Below are positions 1 through 8,581 of a DNA stretch of 64,000 nt, in pieces; within the stretch, counting starts at the first letter, position 1; each line of letters opens with the position of its first letter. Source of the stretch: CAMLIZ01 sp966212505 (GTDB taxonomy: Bacteria; Pseudomonadota; Gammaproteobacteria; Burkholderiales; Burkholderiaceae_C); assembly GCA_966212505.1 (NCBI GenBank), contig CBIHRS010000005.1:62001-126000 (forward strand), in the 5' to 3' direction. A program made the translations under genes and the position numbers. The notes under the pieces were generated by a model. The model had not been told where the DNA came from and searched no databases. It saw nothing but the letters and a program-made list of their open reading frames with translations.

Positions 1-541
1 AGGCGCGCTGGAAGCGCTCGTCGAAGCCGCCCACCTGCTCGAGCGCGGCGCGCCGCACGAAGCAGTTGGCAGTGACGAACTCGGCCACCTCCAGGCCCTG
101 GGTCATGCGGGCGTGGTCGGTCAGCGCCGGCGGCACCGGCACCTGCACGCGGCCGCGCACGGCCATCGGCACGCGGCCCGAGATCGGCGTCATCGCGCGC
201 AGGCCCTGGCGCAGCCAGTCTTCGTGCGGCTGCGTGTCGTCGTCGGTGAAGGCGATCACCTCGCCCATCGCGGCGCGCCAGCCGCGGTTGCGCGCCGCAG
301 CCGGGCCGCGGGTGCCGATCGGCCGCAGGTATCGCAGCCGCGGCCGGCCCTGCGTGGCGGCGGCCAGGTTCTCGACCAGCGCGCGGGTGTCTTCGGTCTG
401 GCCATCGTCGACGACGATGATCTCGTACAGCAGCGGATCGAGTGTCTGCTTCAGCAGCGGCGCGAGGCAGCGCTGCAGCAGGTCGGGCCGGCGGTAGGTG
501 GGAATCACCACCGAGATCTCGGGCGCGGGCAAGGTGTCCAT
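1..541 (-). CDS. Glycosyltransferase family 2 (3' part missing at window edge)
   Basis: The translated N-terminus reads MDTLPAPEISVVIPTYRRPD, the opening of a GT-A fold family 2 glycosyltransferase. It is followed by a nucleotide-sugar binding segment (EIIVVDDGQTED) and a metal-binding DxD-like run (AFTDDDTQPHEDW). Such enzymes move a sugar from a nucleotide donor to a glycan or lipid acceptor at the cytoplasmic face of the inner membrane. The start codon overlaps the stop of the upstream carbamoyltransferase by one base (TGATG), so translation is coupled. This is the last gene seen of a five-gene minus-strand glycan operon. The C-terminal part lies outside the window and donor and acceptor cannot be told. 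Confidence 0.85.
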   Translation of the reverse strand, partial: MDTLPAPEISVVIPTYRRPDLLQRCLAPLLKQTLDPLLYEIIVVDDGQTEDTRALVENLAAATQGRPRLRYLRPIGTRGPAAARNRGWRAAMGEVIAFTDDDTQPHEDWLRQGLRAMTPISGRVPMAVRGRVQVPVPPALTDHARMTQGLEVAEFVTANCFVRRAALEQVGGFDERFQRA

Positions 542-2310
542 CAGCGTTTCTCCACGACGAAGGCGCCGATCACCAGCGCATCCAGCGGCGTGCTGTAGAA
601 GGCGTTGATCGCGTCCTTGGGCGAGCACACCATCGGCTCGCCGCGCACGTTGAACGAGGTGTTCACCAGCACCGGCACGCCGGTCTTCGCGCCGAAGGCC
701 TTCAGCAGGTCGTGGTAGCGCGGGTTGGTGTCGCGCCGCACCGTCTGCACGCGGGCCGTGCGGTCGGCATGGCATACCGCGGGGATCCTGTGCGCCTGCT
801 CGGGCTTCACGTCGTAGATGAAGAGCATGAAGGGCGCCTGGCCGCCGTTGGCCTCGGCCGGCGTGAACCAGTCGGCCAGGTCTTCTTCGGGCACCACCGG
901 CGCCACCGGGCGGAAGTCTTCGCGGTCCTTCAGCTCGTTGAGCCGGGCCTGCATCTGCGGGTTCAGCGGCGACGCGAGGATGGAGCGTGCGCCGAGTGCG
1001 CGCGGCCCGAACTCCATGCGGCCCTGGAACCAGCCGATGATCTTGTCCTGCAGCAGGATCTCGGCGGTGTCGGCGGCCACGTCGTTCAGCCGGCGGTAGG
1101 GCAGCTTGGCCCATTGGAGCAACTGCTCGATCTCGTCGTCGGTGTAGCCCGGGCCCCAGTAGGCATGGTCCATGGTCCACACCCGCGGCGCGAGCACGCC
1201 GGCGGTGCCCGAGCGGGCCTGGCCGTCGACCCACAGCGCGGCGCCCAGGGCCGTGCCGGCATCGCCGGCAGCAGGCTGCACCCACACCTCGTCGAAGATC
1301 TTCGCGTCGCGCAGCTTCGCGTTCATCACGCAGTTCAGCGCCACGCCACCGGCCATCGCGAGGTGTGGCTCGTTGGTGGCCTGGCGCAGCCAGGTGGCCA
1401 GCTTGAGCACCGTTTCCTCGAGCACGCGCTGCAGCGAGGCGGTGACGTCGAAATGGCGCTGCTCCAGCGCCGCGCCGCGTTCGCGCTCGGGGCCGAACAG
1501 CTCGGCGGGATCGAACGCGGCGATGCGGTACTGGCCGTCATCGCCCAGGCTGATGAGCGAGCGGAAGGTCTCCAGGTAGGTGGGCTGGCCCAGCGCGGCC
1601 AGGGCCATCACCTTGTATTCGTCGCTCGAATGCAGGAAGCCGAGGTGGCTGGTGATGCGCTCGTAGAGCATGCCCAGCGAATGCGGCATCACCACCTCGC
1701 CCAGCCGCTCATAGCGCCCGCCGCCTTCGCGGCCGCCCCGGCCGCCGCGGTAGACGCCGTAGGTGGTGGTGGCTTCCTCGCCGCGTCCGTCGAGCGTCAT
1801 CACCGCGCAGCGCTCGAACGGCGCGGCGAGGAAGGCGCTGGCCTGGTGCGCGAGGTGATGGTCGATGAAATGGAAGCGGTAGGGCCCGTCGTGCCGCACG
1901 CCGGCGAAACGCTTCTTCAGGTGGTGCGGCGCGCCGCTGGCGAGCTGGCGCGGCGCATTGACGATGTAGCTCGCGAACAGCGGATCCCACACGCTCTCCC
2001 ACGCGCCCTTGCCGTGCGCCGAAGGCTGCAGCGGCAGCGTGATGCGGTCGCCCTGCACGCGGTCGCGCACGAAGCGCGCGGGGTCGTAGCTGTAGGCCAC
2101 GTGGTTCACGTCGGCCAGGTTGAGCCCGGCTTCGCGCAGGCAGTACTCGATCGCGTGGAAGGGCAGCTCCCACGCGGTGAACGGCAGCGGCCGCTTGCCG
2201 TGCTTCACGTGGGTGAAGCGTTCTTCCTCGGCCGCTGCGATCAATCGTCCATCGACGACGAGTGCGGCCGAGCTGTCGTGGAATGCGGCGTTGATGCCGA
2301 GCGTGATCAT
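541..2310 (-). CDS. Carbamoyltransferase, NodU/CmcH/TobZ family
   Basis: A 589-residue protein, full length for the NodU/CmcH/TobZ family. These enzymes make carbamoyl-adenylate from carbamoyl phosphate and ATP and transfer the carbamoyl group to a hydroxyl of a sugar or natural product. Visible marks are the N-terminal TsaD-like segment (MITLGINAAFHDSSAALV), the metal-binding histidine run FIDHHLAHQASAF, and the C-terminal block with GPRALGARSILASP and VLVNTSFNVRGEPM. The start MITLGIN overlaps the upstream GT9 stop by 4 bases (ATGA). Lying among glycosyltransferases and a heptose phosphatase-like enzyme, it probably carbamoylates a sugar of a surface glycan. The acceptor is an inference. 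Confidence 0.93.
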   Translation of the reverse strand: MITLGINAAFHDSSAALVVDGRLIAAAEEERFTHVKHGKRPLPFTAWELPFHAIEYCLREAGLNLADVNHVAYSYDPARFVRDRVQGDRITLPLQPSAHGKGAWESVWDPLFASYIVNAPRQLASGAPHHLKKRFAGVRHDGPYRFHFIDHHLAHQASAFLAAPFERCAVMTLDGRGEEATTTYGVYRGGRGGREGGGRYERLGEVVMPHSLGMLYERITSHLGFLHSSDEYKVMALAALGQPTYLETFRSLISLGDDGQYRIAAFDPAELFGPERERGAALEQRHFDVTASLQRVLEETVLKLATWLRQATNEPHLAMAGGVALNCVMNAKLRDAKIFDEVWVQPAAGDAGTALGAALWVDGQARSGTAGVLAPRVWTMDHAYWGPGYTDDEIEQLLQWAKLPYRRLNDVAADTAEILLQDKIIGWFQGRMEFGPRALGARSILASPLNPQMQARLNELKDREDFRPVAPVVPEEDLADWFTPAEANGGQAPFMLFIYDVKPEQAHRIPAVCHADRTARVQTVRRDTNPRYHDLLKAFGAKTGVPVLVNTSFNVRGEPMVCSPKDAINAFYSTPLDALVIGAFVVEKR

Positions 2311-3401
2311 GCGGCGAGCCTCCGCTGGTGGATGAGGGAGAGGGCGGCCGCGGCAACCTCCTCGGAGGACACCTTGGCCAGGCAGTCGTGGTGGCCCTGC
2401 GGGCACACGCTCTTGAGGCAGTTGCGGCAGGGCACGTCGTGGTTGAGCACGCGGGCCGGCACCTGCCAGGGCGTGTGCTGCGGATTGGTCAGCGCATAGA
2501 GGTCGACCACCGGCGTGCCGAGGGCGGCCGCCATGTGCACCGGGCCGCTGTTGTTGCTGACCAGCACCTGCGCGCCGGCGATCAAGGCACCCAGCTCGCC
2601 CAGGCTCAAGGCGCCGGCCAGCGAGATCGATGGGCGGCGCATCGCGGCCTGCGCCTGCGCGATCAGGGGCTGCTCGCCGGCGCTGCCGCTGAACACGATG
2701 GTGCAGCCGCTGTCCTGCGCGATCGCTTCGGCCGCCGCGCCGAAACGATCGGCCGGGTAGCGGCGCGAGGCCGCGGTGGCGCCCGGATGCACGACGATCC
2801 ACGCCGCGCCGGGCGCAAGGCCGGCCTGCCGCAGCTTGGCGGCCAGGCCTTCGTGGTCCTGCGGACGCAACGACATGCGCAGCCGCGCATCGGTGGTGCG
2901 CCAGCCCAGGTGCTGCACCAGTTCGAGCTGGCGCTGCGCCTCGTGGCGCGCGCTGCCCACCGACAGGTCGGGCTCGGGCAGCCAGTCGGTCAGCAGCTCG
3001 TAGGGGTTCTCGCGGTTGTAGGCGGCGCGCAGCGGAATGCCGGCGAGCCGGCACATCAGCGCGGCCGGCAGCGCGCTTTGCGTGCACACGGTGAAGATCA
3101 CCGCCGCATCGAACGACTGCCGCGACAGCGTGTCGATCAGCAGGAAGTCGTCGAGCGCGGTGGCGGGCTGCTCATGCTTGACCCACGGCGCCTTGTGCAC
3201 GAGCACGTGGTCGACCATCGGCAGGTGGGGCTGCAGCAGTGCGCCCGAGGGCGAGCACATCAGCGTGATCTCGGCCTGCGGCAGGCTCTCGCGCATGGCA
3301 GCGAGCGCGGGCGTGGTCATCAGCACGTCGCCCAGGTTGTCGAGTCGGATCGCCAGCACCCGCCGGGCTTGCGACCAGCGCTGCAGCTGTTCAGGCGTCA
3401 T
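2307..3401 (-). CDS. Glycosyltransferase family 9 (heptosyltransferase-like)
   Basis: A 364-residue GT-B enzyme of family 9, the family of the ADP-heptose:LPS heptosyltransferases WaaC, WaaF and WaaQ. The N-terminal acceptor half carries VLAIRLDNLGDVLMTTPAL. The C-terminal donor half carries WIVVHPGATAASRRYPADRF and the nucleotide-sugar binding run ISLAGALSLGELGALI, then SNNSGPVHMAAALGTP. I chose the ATG giving MTPEQLQRW. A start four codons earlier (MPPPMTPEQ) is also possible. The gene overlaps the upstream HAD phosphatase and the downstream carbamoyltransferase. A heptose or related sugar is the likely donor given the adjacent phosphatase, but that is inferred. Confidence 0.88.
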   Translation of the reverse strand: MTPEQLQRWSQARRVLAIRLDNLGDVLMTTPALAAMRESLPQAEITLMCSPSGALLQPHLPMVDHVLVHKAPWVKHEQPATALDDFLLIDTLSRQSFDAAVIFTVCTQSALPAALMCRLAGIPLRAAYNRENPYELLTDWLPEPDLSVGSARHEAQRQLELVQHLGWRTTDARLRMSLRPQDHEGLAAKLRQAGLAPGAAWIVVHPGATAASRRYPADRFGAAAEAIAQDSGCTIVFSGSAGEQPLIAQAQAAMRRPSISLAGALSLGELGALIAGAQVLVSNNSGPVHMAAALGTPVVDLYALTNPQHTPWQVPARVLNHDVPCRNCLKSVCPQGHHDCLAKVSSEEVAAAALSLIHQRRLAA

Positions 3402-4068
3402 GGGGGGTGGCATCGCGTTCGTCCCGGGTTTCGTCGTGCGCCGCGGGCTCCAGGCCATCGGCACGCAGGATGGTGTGGGCGGCGGCCAGCAGGTCGGCGC
3501 AGCGGTGGTGCGGCTCGCGCAGCGGCGACATCTGCCATTGGGTCTCGTTGCCCACGTCGAGCAGCACGGTGCGGCAGCCGGCGCGCCGGCCGGCCTCCAC
3601 GTCATGAAGGATGTCGCCCACCATCCACGAGCGCGAAAGGTCCACGCCATGGGCCTGCGCGGCTTGGCGCAGCAGCCCCGGCGCCGGCTTGCGGCACAGG
3701 CAGTTGGGCCGCTTCGGGTCGGCCGATGGTGCATGCGGGCAGGCATAGAAGCCCTGCAGTTCGACACCCTCGTCGGCCAGCATCCGCTTCAGCGCTGCCT
3801 GCAGCCGCGCCAGCTCGGCACGGCCAAAATGGCCCAGCGCGATGCCCGGCTGGTTGGTCACCACGATCAGCAGGTAGCCCTGGGCCTGCAGCAGGCGCAG
3901 CGCCTCGATCGCATGCGGCGTGAACGCCAGCCGCGCGGGATCGACGTTGTAGGGCACGTCCTTCACCAGCGTGCCGTCCTTGTCGAGGAAGACGGCGCGT
4001 TGCGTCAGCGGCTTGTGGGCGGCAGGGACGTCGAACGCCAGGGCGGACAGCGGGTCCGGCGGCGTCAT
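3391..4068 (-). CDS. D-glycero-D-manno-heptose 1,7-bisphosphate phosphatase-like HAD-IIIA hydrolase
   Basis: A 225-residue HAD-superfamily phosphatase resembling GmhB, which removes the C7 phosphate of heptose 1,7-bisphosphate on the way to ADP-heptose. The nucleophile motif I is AVFLDKDGTLVKD (DxD around residue 30), motif II is VVTNQPGIA, and motif IV is WMVGDILHDVEAG. Between them lies the GmhB zinc loop, a Cys-x-His pair followed by Cys-x-Cys (CPHAP...CLCRKP). The protein is about 35 residues longer than E. coli GmhB because of an Arg/Asp/Glu-rich C-terminal tail. It overlaps both neighbours by a few bases. Since the main LPS pathway normally has its own gmhB elsewhere, this copy may serve the local glycan cluster. 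Confidence 0.87.
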   Translation of the reverse strand: MTPPDPLSALAFDVPAAHKPLTQRAVFLDKDGTLVKDVPYNVDPARLAFTPHAIEALRLLQAQGYLLIVVTNQPGIALGHFGRAELARLQAALKRMLADEGVELQGFYACPHAPSADPKRPNCLCRKPAPGLLRQAAQAHGVDLSRSWMVGDILHDVEAGRRAGCRTVLLDVGNETQWQMSPLREPHHRCADLLAAAHTILRADGLEPAAHDETRDERDATPHDA

Positions 4069-5417
4069 TTCGCGGCCACGAGCGTGGCGGCCGCGCGGCG
4101 GCGCGTCGCGGTGGTGCCGGTCCGGGGCTCGCTCTGCTTGCGCACCAGCTGCAGGCGGGCCCGCGCGCCGGGCAGTGCTTCGGCCAGCGCGGCCTGCTGC
4201 ACCGGCTTGAGCGCGCCATACGTCGCGGCCAGCTGGGAGGCCACCTGCTCCCAGGTGAACATCGTCTGCGCACGGCGGATGCCGGCCAAGCCGAGCGCAC
4301 GCGCCAGCGCCGGATGCGCCTGCAGGTAGCTCAGATGCTCGGCCAGCGCCTTCGGATCATTCGGCGGCACCAGGTAGCCGGTGAGCCCATCCACCACCGA
4401 ATACTGGATGCCGCCCACCTGGCTGCCGATCACCGGCGTGCCGCAGGCCATGGCTTCCAGCGGCGTGATGCCGAAGGGCTCGTACCACGGCGTGGTCACG
4501 AAGACGTTGGCGGCGCAGTAGTAGTCGCGCAGCTGGCTGCGCTGCTTGCGGCCGGTGAAGGTGACGATGTCGGACACGTCGAGCTGGCGCGCGATGCCCT
4601 GCAGCCGGCCGATCTCGGGCGTGACGCGCGGATCGGGCGCATCCGATTCGCCGCCCACCACCAGCAGCCGCGGGTGGATGTCGCGCGGCAGCAGCGACAT
4701 CGCGCGCACCACGTTCTCGATGCCCTTGCGCGGCACCATGCGGCCGAGCTGCAGCACGATGAACTCGTCGGGGTCGAGGCCCAGCTTCTCGCGCGCCTCG
4801 AAGCGGCTCATCGGCGCGAACTCGCGCGGATCGAAGCCGCAGGGCACCATCGTCATCTTGCGGGCATCGGCGCCATAGAGCCGCACCAGGTCGGTCTGGT
4901 CCTGCGGGCATTCGGCGATGATCGCGTCGGCCTCGCGCACCAGCGTGCGCTCGATGTCGATGCGCTCGTCGGGGAAGGCATCGGCCTCTTTCTGGTGCTC
5001 GCGACGCACCAACCCGAGCGCATGGAAGGTGATCACGAAAGGCAGGCCCAGCACGCGCTTGAGCTCCAGCGCCACCCAGCCTGACATGAAGAAGTTCGCG
5101 TGCACCACGTCGTAATGAAGGCCTGCACGGCAGAGCCGGATGCAGGCTTCGGCGAACTCCGGCATGTACTGGAGCAACTGCTCCTTGGGCACGAAGCTCG
5201 CCGGTCCTGCGGGGATGTGCAGCACACGCAGGCCGGGCTTCACGTACACGACAGGGGGTTGGTTCTCGTCGTCGCGCCGTGTGAAGACGTCCACCGTATG
5301 GCCTTCATTCACCAGGCACTGGGCCACATGAGCGACGTAGATGTTCTGACCGCCGGCGTCGACACCACCGATGGCGGCCAGCGGCGATGCATGCTCGCTG
5401 ATCAGTGCAATTCTCAT
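4065..5417 (-). CDS. Glycosyltransferase family 4 (GT-B, sucrose-phosphate-synthase-like)
   Basis: A 450-residue retaining GT-B glycosyltransferase. The N-terminal half opens MRIALISEHASPLAAIGGVD and contains HANFFMSGWVALELK. The C-terminal half has VLQLGRMVPRKGIENVVRAM and the family E-x7-E motif in YEPFGITPLEAMACGTP, which contacts the donor sugar-nucleotide. The extended GGVDAGGQNIYV loop is typical of GT4 enzymes related to sucrose-phosphate synthase and MshA. It is the first gene of the minus-strand operon and its stop overlaps the start of the HAD gene (ATGA). Upstream is a short divergent intergenic region shared with the ABC transporter gene. Acceptor and donor are unknown. Confidence 0.88.
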   Translation of the reverse strand: MRIALISEHASPLAAIGGVDAGGQNIYVAHVAQCLVNEGHTVDVFTRRDDENQPPVVYVKPGLRVLHIPAGPASFVPKEQLLQYMPEFAEACIRLCRAGLHYDVVHANFFMSGWVALELKRVLGLPFVITFHALGLVRREHQKEADAFPDERIDIERTLVREADAIIAECPQDQTDLVRLYGADARKMTMVPCGFDPREFAPMSRFEAREKLGLDPDEFIVLQLGRMVPRKGIENVVRAMSLLPRDIHPRLLVVGGESDAPDPRVTPEIGRLQGIARQLDVSDIVTFTGRKQRSQLRDYYCAANVFVTTPWYEPFGITPLEAMACGTPVIGSQVGGIQYSVVDGLTGYLVPPNDPKALAEHLSYLQAHPALARALGLAGIRRAQTMFTWEQVASQLAATYGALKPVQQAALAEALPGARARLQLVRKQSEPRTGTTATRRRAAATLVAAK

Positions 5418-5501
5418 GGCTCAGTTCCTTCTGATGTGTGACGTGATGCCCGATCAAGGCAATCGTTGTGCCCTGCACAGCTGACGGCAGCTCGCATACC
5501 T

Positions 5502-5582
5502 GCACTTCTTGTCAGAAGTGCGACGCTTCTCATCGACCCGCATATCGACTCACATGCAACTTTGTCCGGCACTTCTTGCCGG
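5502..5582. promoter_or_regulatory. Two hairpins sharing a GCACTTCTTG repeat in a divergent intergenic region
   Basis: Between the divergent GT4 and ABC-transporter genes there is a perfect 8-bp inverted repeat, GCACTTCT/AGAAGTGC with a 4-base loop, at 5502-5521. A second perfect 6-bp inverted repeat, CCGGCA/TGCCGG, lies at 5566-5582. The 10-mer GCACTTCTTG occurs in both (5502-5511 and 5569-5578). This could be an operator pair or leader structure for either gene. No promoter boxes convincing enough to assign were seen. Confidence 0.3.
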
Positions 5583-5673
5583 GCCGTGCGGGCAAGGCTT
5601 GCAGTGCAGGCCGCTGCGAGAGGCGCCGCGAGGCGTCGCGTCAACGGGCACGCGGTTTGCGGCCCAGGCCGCG

Positions 5674-8550
5674 ATGGCGAACACCAACACCAACAGCGGC
5701 GATGCGCGGCGCAGGGTCTTCATCGGGCTGTGGGAGGCGGTCTGGCAGTACCGCAGGCGCACGCTCGCGGCGGTGGTGCTGCTCGTGCTCGCGAAGGTGT
5801 CGGCCATCTTCGTACCGATGGTGCTCAAGGCCATCGTCGACCAGTTCAGCCGGCCCGAGAAACTGGGTGGGCAACTCGGCACGCAGGCGGGCCCCATGCC
5901 CGACGGTACGCCCACGGTGCTGGTGCTGCCGGTGTTCCTGCTGCTCGGCTACGCGCTGTTGCGTTTTTCCGGCACGCTGTTCACCGAGCTGCGCGACCTG
6001 GTGTTCGCGCGCGTCACGCAGCGCACCGTGGTCGGCTTCGCCGAGCGCACCTTCGCGCACCTGATGTCATTGAGCCCGCGCTTCCACGTGCAGCGCAACA
6101 CCGGCTCGTTGATCCGCGATGTCGAGCGCGGCACCGGCGGCGTGGGCTTTCTGCTGAGCGCGGGCCTGTTCACCATCGTGCCGACGCTGGTGGAGTTCGG
6201 CGGCGTGCTGGTGGTGATGATCACCGGCTACAGCTTGTGGTTCACGCTGGCGATCATGGCCACCTTCTTCGTGTACGGCAGCTACACGATGATGCTGACC
6301 AACCGGCGCGAGCTGCGCCAGCGCAAGGTCAATGAGCTCGACTCGCGCGCCAACGGCCGCATGGTCGACAGCCTGATCAACTACGAGATGGTGAAGACCT
6401 ATGCGCGCGAGGAGTTCGAGCGCAAGCGCTATGCCGGCGTGCTGGCGCAATGGCTCGAAGGCAGCGTGCACAACCAGCGTGCACTGTCGACGCTGCACAT
6501 CGGCCAGAGCGCGATCATCGCGGCCGGCGTGGCGGCGGTGATGCTGCTGGCCGGCGAGCAGACGGTGCGCGGCACCATGACCGTGGGCGACCTGGTGATG
6601 GTCAACAGCTACATCATCCAGATCTGCCTGCCGCTCAATGCCCTGGGCTTCGTGTTCCGTGAGGCGCGCGATGCATTGGTCAACACCGAGAAGCTCTTCA
6701 TGCTGCTCGAGCAGAAGCCGGAGATCGAAGACCGGCCCGACAGTTCGCCGCTGCACATCGAGCGCGGCGAGGTGGTGTTCGACCACGTCGACTTCTCCTA
6801 CGAGCCGGGCCGCCAGATCCTTCAGGACGTGAGCTTCACGGTGCCCGCGGGCAAGACGGTGGCGGTGGTGGGCGGCAGCGGCTCGGGCAAGTCGACGCTG
6901 GCGCGGCTGCTGCTGCGCCTGTACGACGTGGCGAGCGGCCGCATCAGCGTCGATGGGCAGGACCTCCGCGCGGTGAAGCTCAACACGCTGCGCGAGGCGA
7001 TCGGCGTGGTGCCGCAGGACACGGTGCTGTTCAACGAGACGATCGCCTACAACATCGGCTACGGCCGCAGCGGCGCCGGCATGGCCGAGGTGATCGAGGC
7101 GGCCAAGGCAGCGCAGGTGCACGAGTTCATCCTCTCGCTGCCGCAGGGCTACGACACGGTGGTGGGCGAGCGCGGGCTCAAGCTCTCGGGCGGCGAGAAG
7201 CAGCGCATCGCGATCGCACGGGCCTTCCTGAAGAACCCGCCGATCATGATCTTCGACGAGGCCACGTCGGCACTCGACACACGCGCCGAGCGTGCGATCC
7301 AGAGCGAGCTCGACCGCATCGCGCAGGGCCGCACCACGCTGATCATCGCGCACCGGCTGTCGACCATCGTCAATGCCGACAAGATCATCGTGATGGACAA
7401 GGGCCGTATCGTCGAGCGCGGCCGCCACGAAGAGCTGCTGGAGCGCGACGGCCTCTATGCGCAGCTGTGGAACCTGCAGCGCCAGCAGGCGCAGGTCGAG
7501 CGGCTGGAGCGCCGCCTCGCGCGGCAGCCGGTGAACCTGGCGGTGCTGATGGCCAACGCGATCGACGGCCTGCGCGAAGCGATCGAGGCGCGCGGCGTCA
7601 AGCTCTACAGCGACGTCGACCTCGACAACGCGCGCGTCACCGGCGACCCCAGCACCTTGTCGCAGACCTTGCGCGAGCTGTGCATGCAGGCGGTGGAGGC
7701 CACGCCGGTGGGCGGACGCATCGAGTTGCGGCTCGAGCGCCATGAGGCCAATGCGCGCCTGGTCATCACCGACGGCCGGCATGGGCTGCCCTCGGCCGTG
7801 AATCCCACGGCCGCACCGCCCAGGCCGGATGTCCCGCGGCTCAAGCTGGTGCCGCCTGCACCGCGGCCCGCGGAGCCGGCGCATCCGCAGCCGCACGGCA
7901 CCGACGAAGCCGCCGACCCGCTGCAGCTGCGCTCGACCATCGAGCGCCAGGGCGGGGTGTTCCTCATCGAGCCGCCGGGCTCGACCCACGGCATGCGCTA
8001 TGTGATCGAGATGCCGCTGCGCGCGGTGGCTGCCGAAACCATGCCGTCGCCCGAGCCGCAGGCGGAAGAGGGCGGCATCACCCAGCCCGCGCCCGGCCCG
8101 CAGGCGCTGGCCGGCCTGCGCGTGATGAGCATCGACGACCGTGACGATGCCCGCGAGGCGCTGGTGTCGCTGCTCGAGGCCGAGGGCGCCGAGGTCAAGG
8201 CCTATGCCACCGGTGCCAAGGCGATCGAATGGCTGGAGCACCACGGCAGCCGCGACTGGCCGCAGGTGATCGTCTGCGACATCGCGCTCGGCGAGGAAGA
8301 CGGCCACCAGATCGTGCGCCGCATCCGGCAGATCGAGCAGCAGCGCGGCGTGCCGCTCGACGACCGCGTGCCGGCCGTCGCGCTCACCGGCCTGGCGCAG
8401 GCCGGCGACCGCATCCGCGCGCTGATGGCCGGCTTCCAGGTGCACCTCGCCAAGCCGGTCGAGCCGCAGGAGCTGGTTTCGACGCTCGCCGCGCTGGCCG
8501 GCCGCCCCACCACCGGCAACACCGGCGGGCAGTCGGCGGCCGCGGCCTGA
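5674..8550 (+). CDS. ABC exporter (Atm1-like) fused to a degenerate HATPase domain and a receiver domain
   Basis: A 958-residue fusion. Residues ~1-360 form a six-helix ABC exporter membrane domain. Residues ~365-610 form a nucleotide-binding domain with Walker A GGSGSGKST (~400), signature LSGGEKQR (~504) and Walker B IMIFDEATSALD (~522-533). This half resembles the Atm1/MsbA heavy-metal or glutathione-conjugate exporters. Residues ~615-800 look like the linker plus ATPase domain of a histidine kinase (QPVNLAVLM, then ATPVGGRIELRL and ITDGRHGLP). The phospho-accepting H-box is missing and the N-box Asn is replaced by Gln (MQAVEATP). Residues ~815-945 are a full receiver with Asp-Asp at ~820, phospho-acceptor Asp869 (VIVCDIALGEEDG), Thr905 and Lys927. 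I chose the start MANTNTNSG; the frame is open upstream to 5509. The transported substrate is unknown. Confidence 0.85.
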   Translation: MANTNTNSGDARRRVFIGLWEAVWQYRRRTLAAVVLLVLAKVSAIFVPMVLKAIVDQFSRPEKLGGQLGTQAGPMPDGTPTVLVLPVFLLLGYALLRFSGTLFTELRDLVFARVTQRTVVGFAERTFAHLMSLSPRFHVQRNTGSLIRDVERGTGGVGFLLSAGLFTIVPTLVEFGGVLVVMITGYSLWFTLAIMATFFVYGSYTMMLTNRRELRQRKVNELDSRANGRMVDSLINYEMVKTYAREEFERKRYAGVLAQWLEGSVHNQRALSTLHIGQSAIIAAGVAAVMLLAGEQTVRGTMTVGDLVMVNSYIIQICLPLNALGFVFREARDALVNTEKLFMLLEQKPEIEDRPDSSPLHIERGEVVFDHVDFSYEPGRQILQDVSFTVPAGKTVAVVGGSGSGKSTLARLLLRLYDVASGRISVDGQDLRAVKLNTLREAIGVVPQDTVLFNETIAYNIGYGRSGAGMAEVIEAAKAAQVHEFILSLPQGYDTVVGERGLKLSGGEKQRIAIARAFLKNPPIMIFDEATSALDTRAERAIQSELDRIAQGRTTLIIAHRLSTIVNADKIIVMDKGRIVERGRHEELLERDGLYAQLWNLQRQQAQVERLERRLARQPVNLAVLMANAIDGLREAIEARGVKLYSDVDLDNARVTGDPSTLSQTLRELCMQAVEATPVGGRIELRLERHEANARLVITDGRHGLPSAVNPTAAPPRPDVPRLKLVPPAPRPAEPAHPQPHGTDEAADPLQLRSTIERQGGVFLIEPPGSTHGMRYVIEMPLRAVAAETMPSPEPQAEEGGITQPAPGPQALAGLRVMSIDDRDDAREALVSLLEAEGAEVKAYATGAKAIEWLEHHGSRDWPQVIVCDIALGEEDGHQIVRRIRQIEQQRGVPLDDRVPAVALTGLAQAGDRIRALMAGFQVHLAKPVEPQELVSTLAALAGRPTTGNTGGQSAAAA

Positions 8551-8581
8551 ACCTTTTTCAACACCACCGGGAGAACCGACG

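Noticed and set aside
442..2499. Long plus-strand open frame opposite the carbamoyltransferase gene
   Set aside because: Antisense shadow of a clear NodU-type gene; composition is low-complexity and no start or motif is convincing.
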